NCBI GenBank assembly: GCA_041659545.1 | Contig: JBAZYB010000001.1 | Location: 124,001-188,000 of the forward strand | Reading direction: 5' to 3' | Source of the DNA: Hyphomicrobium_A sp041659545 | GTDB lineage: Bacteria > Pseudomonadota > Alphaproteobacteria > Rhizobiales > Hyphomicrobiaceae | DNA: 64,000 nucleotides | In this document: positions 52,871-60,941 of the stretch, piece by piece | How positions within the stretch are numbered: position 1 is the first letter of the stretch | How the letters are laid out: each line of letters starts with the position of its first letter | Position numbers and translations under genes: made by a program | The notes under the pieces: model-generated | The model's input: the letters and a program-made list of their open reading frames with translations, nothing else | What the model was told of the DNA's origin: nothing | The model's database searches: none

Positions 52871-52898
52871 GCAGGTGCACTCGTGAGAGTGCGTCTGC
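52871..52898 (+). promoter_or_regulatory. 12-bp RNA hairpin with GUGA tetraloop between two genes
   Basis: GCAGGTGCACTC-GTGA-GAGTGCGTCTGC folds into a 12-bp stem (ten Watson-Crick and two G-U pairs) with a GNRA-type loop. It begins directly after the stop of the small HU-like gene and ends directly before the GTG of the PaaK-like gene. There is no U tract, so a Rho-independent terminator is unlikely; RNA processing, stabilisation or translational control of the downstream gene fits better. Confidence 0.65.
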
Positions 52899-54179
52899 GT
52901 GAAGCAATGTGGCTTGTCCGAGTATCCAGTGACTGAGAGCGATCTGGCGATTCCCGTAGACATCACTCCCGCGATCGAGTGTTTGCCGCTACGGGAAGCG
53001 CTGTTGTCTTACAGCGAGGCTCGCACAATTCAATCCGACCCGGTGCGGTTGAGCGATTTGATTGCAACGCTCAACGAGCGGGCCCTTTACGACGTACCTG
53101 CCCTGTCCTCTTTCGCGGCAACACCGAGAACAACGAAGGAAGGCCTGCGTGATCATCAGGCGCTCTGGCTAAACAGGCTGGCTCTTGCGGATGAACTGTG
53201 GCTCAAGTACACGACGGGTACCACGGGACCTCCTTTGCCCATTCCACAGACTGGCCTATTTCAGTTTGACCAGCTGTTTCTGGCGCCTTTGCGCGCTGCG
53301 AGACACCGCGCTCCGCACCTGAAGCCCAGCGCCACTATTCTGGCTCTCACCGACAATCCGGACTGCGAGACCGTGATTTGGCCCAACCCGTGGGGTGGGA
53401 TGGTGTGCCAGTACTATTTTAGTGACGAACTAGCAGCCGCAACCGACCTGTCCCGCACGTTAGCGGAACTGGAGCCGGATCTAATAACGGCTAAACCGAG
53501 TCTCACTCAAAGGCTGGCGACCCTGTCCTTAACCGGCGAGCTGTCTGTGCCCTGTCCTATCTTGGTCAGCGGCGCCGACATCTCCGCTGTCGCAAAAACG
53601 TCTTACGAGCAGGCGCTGGGTGTCCACGTAATCGAAGCGTTCGGACTGACGGAGACCGGACTCATCGCGTCAGATTGCAGCTGCGGAGGCGGCTTGGCCA
53701 TAGACAGGGATGTCGCAATCGAGGTCTTGGACGGGGATGAGCGACCGGTCGCCATAGGCGAGTTTGGCGGTCTGATCTTGACGTCACTACGAAACAGCGT
53801 CTTGCCGATAGTCAGGTATGCCACCGGTGACACAGTGTCCATTGGCGAAGCGTCGCCTCAGTGCAACCGGGGGCAGCACATCGTGGCGATTGGAGGCCGA
53901 TTATTGCGGCCGTTCCGTGGGCGCGATGGACGACTGTTGCCGGCGGCCAGATTCCATTCGCTGTTTGCGAACTTCGAGATTACTGAGTTCCAAATGGTTC
54001 AAACGCATATCGGTCAATTGGACGTTGTAGTGCAGGGGCGGGACGGCGTTACGCTCGATGCGCGGGCGATTGAGGGCTGGATCGTCGCCCGGTCTTCGTG
54101 TGATGTCAGAGCTCGAGTGCGGCTCGATACGGTAGATACATCCGGAAAATTTCAACGGTACGTGAGCATGATCGATTAA
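52899..54179 (+). CDS. Adenylate-forming ligase 3 (PaaK/CapK-like)
   Basis: About 426 residues from GTG 52899; GTG 52929 is an alternative, and neither has a good Shine-Dalgarno sequence. It resembles phenylacetate-CoA ligase-type enzymes: K-Y-T-T-G-T-T-G-P-P-L-P (P-loop), S-G-A-D-I-S, E-A-F-G-L-T-E-T-G (A5), Y-A-T-G-D-T-V and a short C-terminal subdomain. PaaK-like enzymes activate aryl acids, which fits an aromatic substrate such as an aminobenzoate. It is the last gene of the cluster and has its own hairpin upstream (52871-52898). Confidence 0.8.
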   Translation: MKQCGLSEYPVTESDLAIPVDITPAIECLPLREALLSYSEARTIQSDPVRLSDLIATLNERALYDVPALSSFAATPRTTKEGLRDHQALWLNRLALADELWLKYTTGTTGPPLPIPQTGLFQFDQLFLAPLRAARHRAPHLKPSATILALTDNPDCETVIWPNPWGGMVCQYYFSDELAAATDLSRTLAELEPDLITAKPSLTQRLATLSLTGELSVPCPILVSGADISAVAKTSYEQALGVHVIEAFGLTETGLIASDCSCGGGLAIDRDVAIEVLDGDERPVAIGEFGGLILTSLRNSVLPIVRYATGDTVSIGEASPQCNRGQHIVAIGGRLLRPFRGRDGRLLPAARFHSLFANFEITEFQMVQTHIGQLDVVVQGRDGVTLDARAIEGWIVARSSCDVRARVRLDTVDTSGKFQRYVSMID

Positions 54180-54204
54180 CAGAAGAACGGGTCACTGCCA
54201 CGAT

Positions 54205-54231
54205 GAAGCCGCGGCTGCCGTCCGCGGCTTC
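54205..54231 (+). terminator. Perfect 10-bp inverted repeat, probable cluster terminator
   Basis: GAAGCCGCGG-CTGCCGT-CCGCGGCTTC: 10-bp perfect arms around a 7-base loop, 26 bases after the last stop codon of the cluster. It has no T run, so it may be an L-shaped or bidirectional terminator or a stable 3' end structure. Confidence 0.55.
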
Positions 54232-54284
54232 GCTGCGTACGGGCAAGCCCTTCAGCCCCGTTCACGAGTCGAGATCGCTGAGCG

Positions 54285-54482
54285 TCAGTTTGGACATTGT
54301 TCCGCTCTCAACGCCGCGAGGGTGCGGATCACGCCCGCGATCAACCCTAGGCACTGCGTGCAGGACGCAATGTGCTCCTCCAGCTTCGTTCGGTCCCGCC
54401 TTCCGAGCCCGCGATCGACGTACGCTGCCAGAGCCTCACAATCCGGACAGTCTTTTGCAGCCGTGGTATCGAGGCACAACAC
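54285..54482 (-). CDS. Small zinc-finger (anti-sigma-like) protein
   Basis: 65 residues, minus strand. C-P-D-C-E-A-L-A-A-Y-V-D-R-G-L-G and L-E-E-H-I-A-S-C-T-Q-C match the putative zinc-finger (zf-HC2) fold of anti-sigma factors, with H-x3-C-x2-C as the signature. Only this N-terminal finger and a short helix are present; no membrane segment follows. It may be a complete small regulator or the surviving head of a larger gene damaged in this scarred region. Confidence 0.55.
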   Translation of the reverse strand: MLCLDTTAAKDCPDCEALAAYVDRGLGRRDRTKLEEHIASCTQCLGLIAGVIRTLAALRAEQCPN

Positions 54483-54494
54483 GGTGGCAGTTGC

Positions 54495-54775
54495 CTAGAG
54501 CGCTTTCAGGTCTGCAAGCGTCACGCCGAACGCAACGCCAGCATTTAAGTAAGCAACGTTGAGCACCGCACAGAGGTGATCCACGGCCACTTCAATCTCG
54601 TCGCGGGCGGATGGCGGCTCGACTTGCGTCAGCGCGGCATCCAGGGCCGTCCTGACAGCGCCCAGGTCCAAATACTTGATGGCGACGCCATCGATCTCGT
54701 TGAACAGTTGATCGTCGGACAGTGGCAGGGCGCTGCGAACAGGAATCCGAATTCTTGCGAGCTGTCCCAGTTTGC
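54495..54775 (-). pseudogene. 5'-truncated gene fragment abutting IS21
   Basis: A minus-strand frame ending at 54495 reads L-F-N-E-I-D-G-V-A-I-K-Y-L-D-L-G-A-V-R-T-A-L-D-A-A-L and D-E-I-E-V-A-V-D-H-L-C-A-V-L-N-V-A-Y-L-N-A-G. It looks like genuine coding sequence, but upstream of about 54775 the frame runs into the IS21 terminal repeats and no suitable start exists. I read it as the tail of a gene whose 5' part was lost on IS21 insertion or rearrangement. No family recognised. Confidence 0.5.
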
Positions 54776-54777
54776 GT

Positions 54778-54940
54778 ATTCCGGTCCATCGTGAACACTC
54801 ATTCCGTTTCAACGTGAACCCCGATTCCGCTGATGCTGAACAGCGATTCCGGCCATCGTGAACACCCATTCCGGTCATGGTGAACACGGATTCCGGTGAT
54901 CGTGAACGGCGAATCCGGGTGATCTGAACACTCATCGGGC
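54778..54940 (+). repeat. Seven tandem 22-23-bp repeats (IS21 multiple repeat sequence)
   Basis: Units start at 54778, 54801, 54824, 54846, 54868, 54890 and 54912 and share ATTCCG near the start and TGAACA near the end. The regular 22-23-bp spacing places them on one face of the helix. IS21-family elements carry such repeats inside their ends as transposase binding sites; seven in a row is many. They lie upstream of the istA remnant. Confidence 0.8.
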
Positions 54941-54986
54941 GTTGTGCGCGATCCTGAGGGGTTTCCCGCAAGGAGGGACCCCCTGG

Positions 54987-55907
54987 ATGGCAGCCCCACG
55001 GCTACTGATGAGACGACTCCGCGAATTACTCCGTCTGAAATACGAGGCCGGCCTGACCCACCGGGCGATTGCCCAGGCGTGTGCCGTGGGCCTGGCACGG
55101 TGTCGGCGTATCTGGCCCGCGCGACCGCCGGCGGGCGTGACGTGGCCGCTGCCCGCCGATCTGGACGACGCGGCCCTGGAGGCGCGGCTGTTTGCGCGCC
55201 CGGCCGACCCGGCCCGTCTCGACCGCACCGTCCCGGCGTGGCCGCACCTGCACCAAGAACTCAAACGGCCCGGGGTCACCCTGCAGCTGCTGTGGACGGA
55301 GTATCGCGGCGCGCACCCGACGGGCTACGCCTACGGCCAGTTTTGCGAGCGCCATCGCCGCTGGGCGCGAGTGCTCAAGCCGTCGATGCGCCAGGTGCAT
55401 CGCGCCGACGAGAAACTCTTTGTCGATTTCTCTGGCAAGCGGCCGGCGCTGGTCGACGCGACGACGGGCGAACTCGTCCTCGTCGAGCTCTTCGTCGGTG
55501 TGCTCGGGGCGAGCGGTCTGATCTATGCGGAGGCCACGCGGAGCCAGGACTTGGCGTCGTGGGTGGGCGCGCACGTGCGCATGGTCGAGTACTACGGCGG
55601 GAGTCCCGCGATCTGGGTGCCGGATAATTTGAAGAGCGGCGTGATGTCGGGGAACCAAGTCCTCTATCGGAATCTTCGTCTTGTGACGCGCAGTGACAGC
55701 CAGGACGGCAAGCCATTCAAACAGGGCGATGTGACTGAGGTGCTCGGCATTTTCAGCGTCCACCTCGGCAAGGCGTGGCAGATCGCTGCTCCGGCGAACG
55801 GCCAGTCACAAGCAGTATCGGTCGCCGAGGCCCTTGAGTTCTTCGTCTTCACTCGCGCCGCGCAGAAGGCAGTCATGAACAGCAAATGTGTTCCTGAGGG
55901 TTCGTAG
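54987..55907 (+). pseudogene. istA: Truncated IS21 IstA fused in frame to an SH3-protein tail
   Basis: ATG 54987 with AGGAGGG nine bases upstream. About 220 codons match IstA: L-R-E-L-L-R-L-K-Y, L-L-W-T-E-Y, P-T-G-Y-A-Y-G-Q-F-C, F-V-D-F-S-G-K-R (first catalytic Asp) and V-P-D-N-L-K-S-G-V (second Asp). The last catalytic Glu and all of istB are missing. The frame then runs into 84 codons copied from the 3' end of the gene at 900. Near 55093-55127 two compensating single-base changes (loss of one G, later gain of one) scramble about 12 codons of the HTH, which would otherwise read G-T-V-S-A-Y-L-A-R-A. Not a functional transposase. Confidence 0.8.
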
Positions 55908-56089
55908 TGTGCCCCGATGAGTCCATCAAGTCAGGCGACCTTGCGGGGCTGGGTGACCATTCGGCCAAGGGATGGGCCGAGGCAGGTCCCTCTTCGTCTG
56001 CCATGGACCAGACTGTCGCCCGCTAAGTGACAAGGTTCTGGCTGAGAGGCGAGGCCACTCAGCCAACGTGCACTCCGTCGGAGTGGAAC
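55649..56089. repeat. Direct repeat DR-R, right copy (441 bp)
   Basis: Second copy of 1931-2366, same orientation. Its left edge is the exact point where the IstA sequence is cut off; the shared bases begin GGGGAACCAAG. Its right edge directly abuts the right copy of the 237-bp repeat element. The coding frame of the SH3-protein tail is intact, with only a few amino-acid changes (K-K to K-Q, A-R to A-W), so the copy is recent or has been homogenised by recombination. Confidence 0.9.
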
Positions 56090-56326
56090 TAGCGGCAGAG
56101 GATGGCAGAAGACGGAAGAAGGTGGCAGAGGATGGAAGCTATTGGCAGATGGGTGCGAAGCAGGGAGACGAGGTTCGGGCTCTTCCGATTTCTGCCGTGC
56201 TCTGCCGCCTTCTGCCAAGCACTGCTGTTTCTGCTAGTTAGCGGCGCGGCTGCTCTTCTGCGTACTGCCATGCTCTGCCGCCTGATGCCGGCAAATATTC
56301 TTGAATGACACTCGAAATGTCACTCG
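56090..56326. repeat. 237-bp repeat element, right copy
   Basis: Matches 4802-5038 in orientation, order and length: TAGCGGCAGAGGATGGCAG start, purine-rich tract, GCTATTGGCAGATGGGTGCG core, pyrimidine-rich tract of CTGCCG/TCTGCC units, and AATGACACTCGAAATGTCACTCG end. The pyrimidine half is more diverged than the purine half. No gene lies within it. Confidence 0.85.
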
Positions 56327-56379
56327 TTTCGGTCGTCTCACATGAACCCAGTTCGGCCAACAAAGCGCGATAATCTTAC

Positions 56380-57036
56380 GTGGACTTGAACGTCGCGAAA
56401 GCGATGCTCCAAACGATTCGTATTGAGCAAGAACGTCGGCTCAATAGTGATTCGAGCGACCTGGAAGCGGAACTCGCGCAATGGTCTGAGACAGATCTGC
56501 CATTTCTCAACGAGCTGGCGTTGCTCCTCTTGGCTGCCGTGTGGCACGGAGTCGAGCGCGAGTTGATATGGCTCGCCGCAGGTCACAGGGCAGGGGGCTG
56601 CGAACTTCACAGCAAGAGTCACAAGGCACTGATAGGAGCGCAGCAACGAGCATTTGGCAAACGCCGCCAGGAGTTTATCGCCGAGTTCGCCCTTACCGAA
56701 CTGGCGCAGTGGCCAACGATCGAAATGCTGCGGCTACTTGCGAATTCGTACAAGCACGAGTCCTCACGAAGGCCGCGAACTGAACTGTTAACGCACCTTG
56801 GGCTTTGCACTGTTGTTCAGCGCAAGCCCCTCAAGATTGTCTATGGCCCGCTCCCGGACAGCCTCCTCTTTAGGCGCGGGTTGGCGAAGTGGCTTGAATT
56901 GGACGCCGGATGCGACTATTGCTCCATCGTTGAGGAAGTCATTCGCAGAGTCGAGCAGTTCCTCGCGGCCGCCAACGATGCTATTCCTCAGCACACCGCA
57001 TTCGGCAGGGTATCGCTCAGGAGCTTTGAGGGATGA
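56380..57036 (+). CDS. Hypothetical helical protein (218 aa)
   Basis: 218 residues, GTG start. Mostly helical, with a hydrophobic helix L-N-E-L-A-L-L-L-L-A-A-V-W-H-G-V-E at about 45-61 and L-L-A-N-S-Y-K-H-E-S at about 120-129. The pairing of a long helical body with a Y-K-H motif is reminiscent of HEPN-like domains, but no R-x4-6-H catalytic motif is clear, so this is only a suggestion. It is the first of three plus-strand genes (next gene after 51 bases) that may form one unit. Function unknown. Confidence 0.5.
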   Translation: MDLNVAKAMLQTIRIEQERRLNSDSSDLEAELAQWSETDLPFLNELALLLLAAVWHGVERELIWLAAGHRAGGCELHSKSHKALIGAQQRAFGKRRQEFIAEFALTELAQWPTIEMLRLLANSYKHESSRRPRTELLTHLGLCTVVQRKPLKIVYGPLPDSLLFRRGLAKWLELDAGCDYCSIVEEVIRRVEQFLAAANDAIPQHTAFGRVSLRSFEG

Positions 57037-57087
57037 GACGTCAACGACCAAGCCGTCTCTGTTCAACTCGATAAAGGAAGCATAGTC

Positions 57088-58005
57088 GTGTCCGCCTCAC
57101 CATTCTTGCGTTCCTTCGCCCCGGAAACGTGGAGCTACGCCCGGAAGTTTAGGGAGTTTATGGGACCCCCGTTCAGACTCGATCAGGAGTTGAGAACAGG
57201 AACATCGGCAGTCCTAAGCCACCGGGATAAGTATGAGTTGCTCGCTGCGATCGCGACAGACCTTGCGGCGCGCATCGACCGTGACGAAGTAGAACTCGAT
57301 ACACAGGGGTATAGCCCGGCTCTCGGAACCCGGTCGTTCGCCGCGCTGTTCGAAACGCTCGTCGCCGAGCAATACGGCATTCTGGATGGCCTTCGGCGGG
57401 CTGCCACGTCCGTCTTTGAGAACGTCCGCAACTTGCCCCAGGGTTCAACCAAGAGATTTTTTGAACTCGCCGGAAGAGGTGTGTACGGCACACCCCGCGC
57501 AGATCATCCTTTGGCGGCAGCATTCCCAGAATTGACGATGGCGTTAGCCCAAGCACACGGTTCGTGGTTCCCGCTACTGCGTCAGGTGCGAACGCTAACA
57601 ACGCATGGCGAAATCGGCTCGTGCTATAGAGACCGGGCGGGTGTCGCGATCTCGTATCGGCACCGAGCGATCCGAGAGGTCTTCGTTCCGGACGCCGTCC
57701 ATTGGCTCAACGAAACCTCCGCTCACATTTTCCAACTGACGGAGTTGTTCTATCGCGGTTGCTATCTTGCCCTGGAGCCGGCCGAGCGCGCGATGGCCTG
57801 CGGCATGCACAACGGATTGCTCTACGAGAGATTCGTCTCGCCGTCGCCAGCCATATCCCTCAACGACGGCCGATGTCTGTCGCGCGGCTGGTTTGAGATC
57901 AGGCCCGGCGCGGAATGCCCAATGCGCCTTTCCTGCAGTGCCTATTTGCGCCCAGTTCCACAGCTTGAGCGCGAGGCTCACTACGGCGTCATCTCGAGGA
58001 GCTGA
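57088..58005 (+). CDS. Hypothetical protein (305 aa)
   Basis: 305 residues from GTG 57088, no family recognised. Soluble, mixed helical; central L-T-T-H-G-E-I-G-S-C-Y-R-D-R, then Y-R-H-R-A-I-R-E-V-F-V-P-D-A-V and several late cysteines. Situated between the genes at 56380 and 58160 with short spacers (51 and 154 bases), in the same direction, so the three may act together. Confidence 0.5.
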   Translation: MSASPFLRSFAPETWSYARKFREFMGPPFRLDQELRTGTSAVLSHRDKYELLAAIATDLAARIDRDEVELDTQGYSPALGTRSFAALFETLVAEQYGILDGLRRAATSVFENVRNLPQGSTKRFFELAGRGVYGTPRADHPLAAAFPELTMALAQAHGSWFPLLRQVRTLTTHGEIGSCYRDRAGVAISYRHRAIREVFVPDAVHWLNETSAHIFQLTELFYRGCYLALEPAERAMACGMHNGLLYERFVSPSPAISLNDGRCLSRGWFEIRPGAECPMRLSCSAYLRPVPQLEREAHYGVISRS

Positions 58006-58159
58006 CTCTCGCAGTCGCGTCAGCACAAGGACATCGTCCAGGAGGGCAACGAGTCGCCCATCCGCGCGCTGGTTTCTCAGTTCCGACGGATTGATAATGA
58101 GGCGTATCCTGACTAATGTATAGCCCGCGTAAGCTTCCGTCTGCAGCATCCCGAGAACT

Positions 58160-60634
58160 ATGAAAATCGTTATCGGTTCCGACTCGTTGTTGAAGGCGCG
58201 CGACTGGTTCGGGTCTCCACAACATAATTCTCTGTTCGTTGACATAGTCAGTTGGGCGACGGCCCGCGAACCGACGTGGGGCCAATGCGCCTTCTTTGTT
58301 GAGGTCGACATACCGGGCAACGGTCGGACCAAGGCTACGAATGTCGACCTAATCCTCGCGTTCTCAAGCCGAGTCGCGGTGTGTGAGATCAAGCACTACC
58401 GGAGCCTCAGCCGCGCTCAGGATTCGTTAAGCGACTCCCTGGATCAATGCCGCACGAACGCTGACTTGGTGAAGGAGCACCTTTCACTAGCGCATATCTT
58501 GCCGGAGCAAGCGATTAGGCCGTTCCTGTTCCTGCCCGCTTTGAACAGCAAGGAGATCACTGCGTTAGTAGACGAACAACTGTTGAAGAGTTCGTTACGG
58601 CACATCGCCATCGCTGGCGGCGGCGACTGTCGCGAAGAGCCAGTGATGAAGAATGGCCATCCTGTGTTCTTTCCTCGAGCGCTGGACGGTCGACTTGGCC
58701 AAATTAGAGCAGCAGATCGACGGTTCTATAGAAATGGGGCCGAGGTGTTTCTCGAGAACCTCGTCAATCCTCGAGTACACGTGTTTGCTGCGTTGGATCA
58801 GGCCATCGAGTACGTGCGCACCCAGGCTGACACTGCGCATCGGCTTCGCCTACCCATCGGTCACGTTAGCAACCTCAGGCCAGAATCGATGCAACGCGCC
58901 CAGGAAGCCCTCGCGAACTTTGGCGTCGTCGAAATCTGCGCACCGTTTGGGGTCGGGAAGTCTGCCTTTATCAAGGAATTGATTTACACGGTTGCCCAAC
59001 AGTCTTCTACTCGGATTCGCCTTGCGGCAATCAGTATCGAAGGTGTGACGTCGATAACCGAACTAACACGCAGGTTTGTGTTCGCGTTTGACCTGGACTC
59101 CAAGCCCGACACCGATGAAGACAAGTTAACGGCGCAGCTATTTGAGGTGGAGGGCATCGCGTGGATTACGTCGTACGGATCGGAAGCGACAGTCGCGGTC
59201 CGACGGCTCATCGACTCTGCGCTGGCGACTTCTGATCGTCGTTGTAAGTTTATTGTCGAGTCGAAGATTCCACTTCATCCATACACTCGGGAGAGTGGAA
59301 CACGAAAATTCAACATTCATTTCACTGAACTTCGTGCCGGTGCTATAGGCAAGATCGTGGAGTTCAATGCTGCTGGCAATCCGGACTTTCCATTAGCGGC
59401 AATGAAAGGATGGAAGAATCCACGTTTGGCACTTGCGCGGTGGCAGTCACCGAGTCTGGAAGAGGAGTCGCCTGAACTGGTCCACGAGTTTTCGTGGTTC
59501 AACGAGATCTTTCAGGGAATTGAAAGAGACGTAGCGACCTTTCTGATTTGCTTGTTGGACGATGTGCCAATCGAGCTCGAGTTGACGTTGATCGAGGAGA
59601 TTGCCGCCGAGACATTTCCGTCCGAGTTACCCGCTACGATTCGCCGCGCCTTGCGCAGAGTCAAGAATCACCTCGACGACGGACAGTTGGTTGGGCTGAG
59701 GAGCTACATTTCAAGAGACCTAGAGAAGGATCTAGGCAATCTACCAAAACACACAGTCTTGGTAGTGACCGGCGTCCATTCGACGTTGGCAGAATATGTT
59801 CGTCAACATTCCGATCACGTGCTGTTAGCGCAGTTCAATAAGCAGATAACGGCTGCACTCGAGCATCGTGTCGGAATTCGAGCGACGGCAGATCTAATTC
59901 TGAAACTCCGCCGGGGCGACTTGGGTGCTTTCTGCGAATCGGTGTATCGCCGTGGTTACTTCGGGGCAGCGATGATTGTGCCTTGGCTTGACAAACATGG
60001 TCTGCAACGCGACGCCTATCTAGCGAGGTTCTGCCGATTTGCTAATTACGCTTTTCGGCGTCGGCAGAATGGTAAGCCCATGCCTAAAGCGTCGGTCCTT
60101 GGGGAACCATTCAATGGCTCTAAACTCGATGAATACCTATGGGCGGTGGTTCGGTTGGTAGCTTCGTGTCTCGAAGGAGAACAGCCGGACTTGAAAAAAT
60201 TCGCAGTCGAAGCGAAAGAGTGTGATGATCCGAATATAGCCGTTGAAGCGCTCTGCTGGCTTCACGACCTCAGCACCTGGCCACCCCAACGGTCGCGGGA
60301 GCAGAGTTGGCAGTTCATAGCTCTATTCCAGAGTTATGTGAACGAAAGTCGAATGACGCGTCCGAACAGAATGTTCTTGCTGTCCTGTTACATCTTTTCA
60401 ATACGCCAACTTGGACGCGACGCCACTTTGCAGCAGCAGTCGATGCTGACGAATCTTTATGGTGAGTTCTTCAGAACTGCGACGACCGGGATGTGCGATT
60501 TCACGGAAGCTTCGCTGATGCGAGAGTCGTATAAGCGAGTGAGGCTATTGTTATCACGGCGGATGCAGCCACGAGCCCTCGATGTGTTCGAGGATGACGG
60601 GAACCCTAACTTTTCGACTTCAATTGGGCCCTGA
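58160..60634 (+). CDS. PD-(D/E)xK-like nuclease/P-loop NTPase fusion, putative defence protein
   Basis: 824 residues. Residues 60-80 read T-N-V-D-L-I-L-A-F-S-S-R-V-A-V-C-E-I-K-H, the D-x(n)-E-x-K arrangement (Asp63, Glu76, Lys78) of NERD-like and other PD-(D/E)xK nucleases. Residues 261-268 (A-P-F-G-V-G-K-S) are a Walker A motif that starts an ATPase domain; a later I-A-W-I-T-S-Y-G may occupy the strand after Walker B. The C-terminal 350 residues are helical. A nuclease domain tied to a STAND/AAA-like ATPase with helical repeats is a frequent design of phage-defence proteins. The role here is inferred from architecture only. Confidence 0.6.
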   Translation: MKIVIGSDSLLKARDWFGSPQHNSLFVDIVSWATAREPTWGQCAFFVEVDIPGNGRTKATNVDLILAFSSRVAVCEIKHYRSLSRAQDSLSDSLDQCRTNADLVKEHLSLAHILPEQAIRPFLFLPALNSKEITALVDEQLLKSSLRHIAIAGGGDCREEPVMKNGHPVFFPRALDGRLGQIRAADRRFYRNGAEVFLENLVNPRVHVFAALDQAIEYVRTQADTAHRLRLPIGHVSNLRPESMQRAQEALANFGVVEICAPFGVGKSAFIKELIYTVAQQSSTRIRLAAISIEGVTSITELTRRFVFAFDLDSKPDTDEDKLTAQLFEVEGIAWITSYGSEATVAVRRLIDSALATSDRRCKFIVESKIPLHPYTRESGTRKFNIHFTELRAGAIGKIVEFNAAGNPDFPLAAMKGWKNPRLALARWQSPSLEEESPELVHEFSWFNEIFQGIERDVATFLICLLDDVPIELELTLIEEIAAETFPSELPATIRRALRRVKNHLDDGQLVGLRSYISRDLEKDLGNLPKHTVLVVTGVHSTLAEYVRQHSDHVLLAQFNKQITAALEHRVGIRATADLILKLRRGDLGAFCESVYRRGYFGAAMIVPWLDKHGLQRDAYLARFCRFANYAFRRRQNGKPMPKASVLGEPFNGSKLDEYLWAVVRLVASCLEGEQPDLKKFAVEAKECDDPNIAVEALCWLHDLSTWPPQRSREQSWQFIALFQSYVNESRMTRPNRMFLLSCYIFSIRQLGRDATLQQQSMLTNLYGEFFRTATTGMCDFTEASLMRESYKRVRLLLSRRMQPRALDVFEDDGNPNFSTSIGP

Positions 60635-60866
60635 TTGCGGCCAGGACAGACTCCAGTAGGTGGAAGCGCTCAACGGTGCCGTCGTAATCGTCGGCGGTCT
60701 GCGGGTTACGCTTCATCACCTCTAGCCTGTCTTGAAACTCTACCAACTCACGATGAAGGACGACAAGGACAGCATCGAGTTGTCGCTCAGAGAGTTCTAG
60801 TTGAACTAGTCTCGGTGGTTCTTTCTCTTCGTTGGAATTGAACCCTCGTCGTTCCGGGTTACTCAT
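60606..60866 (-). CDS. Small helical protein (86 aa)
   Basis: 86 residues on the minus strand, overlapping the 3' end of the nuclease/ATPase gene by 29 bases. Charged N-terminus, then two amphipathic helices (L-E-L-S-E-R-Q-L-D-A-V-L-V-V-L-H-R-E-L and F-H-L-L-E-S-V-L-A-A-I-R-A-Q-L). A coiled-coil or helical hairpin is likely. No family recognised. Confidence 0.5.
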   Translation of the reverse strand: MSNPERRGFNSNEEKEPPRLVQLELSERQLDAVLVVLHRELVEFQDRLEVMKRNPQTADDYDGTVERFHLLESVLAAIRAQLKSKS

Positions 60867-60941
60867 TCAGCGGGTGGTTAATTCATGTATCTACCTCATT
60901 ATAAATCACTTATGTCACTGCGGCAAGAGTCTACCATCGGG

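Noticed and set aside
54576..54794. Plus-strand frame over the truncated minus-strand gene
   Set aside because: The minus strand reads more protein-like (V-A-I-K-Y-L-D-L-G); the plus frame looks like its shadow.
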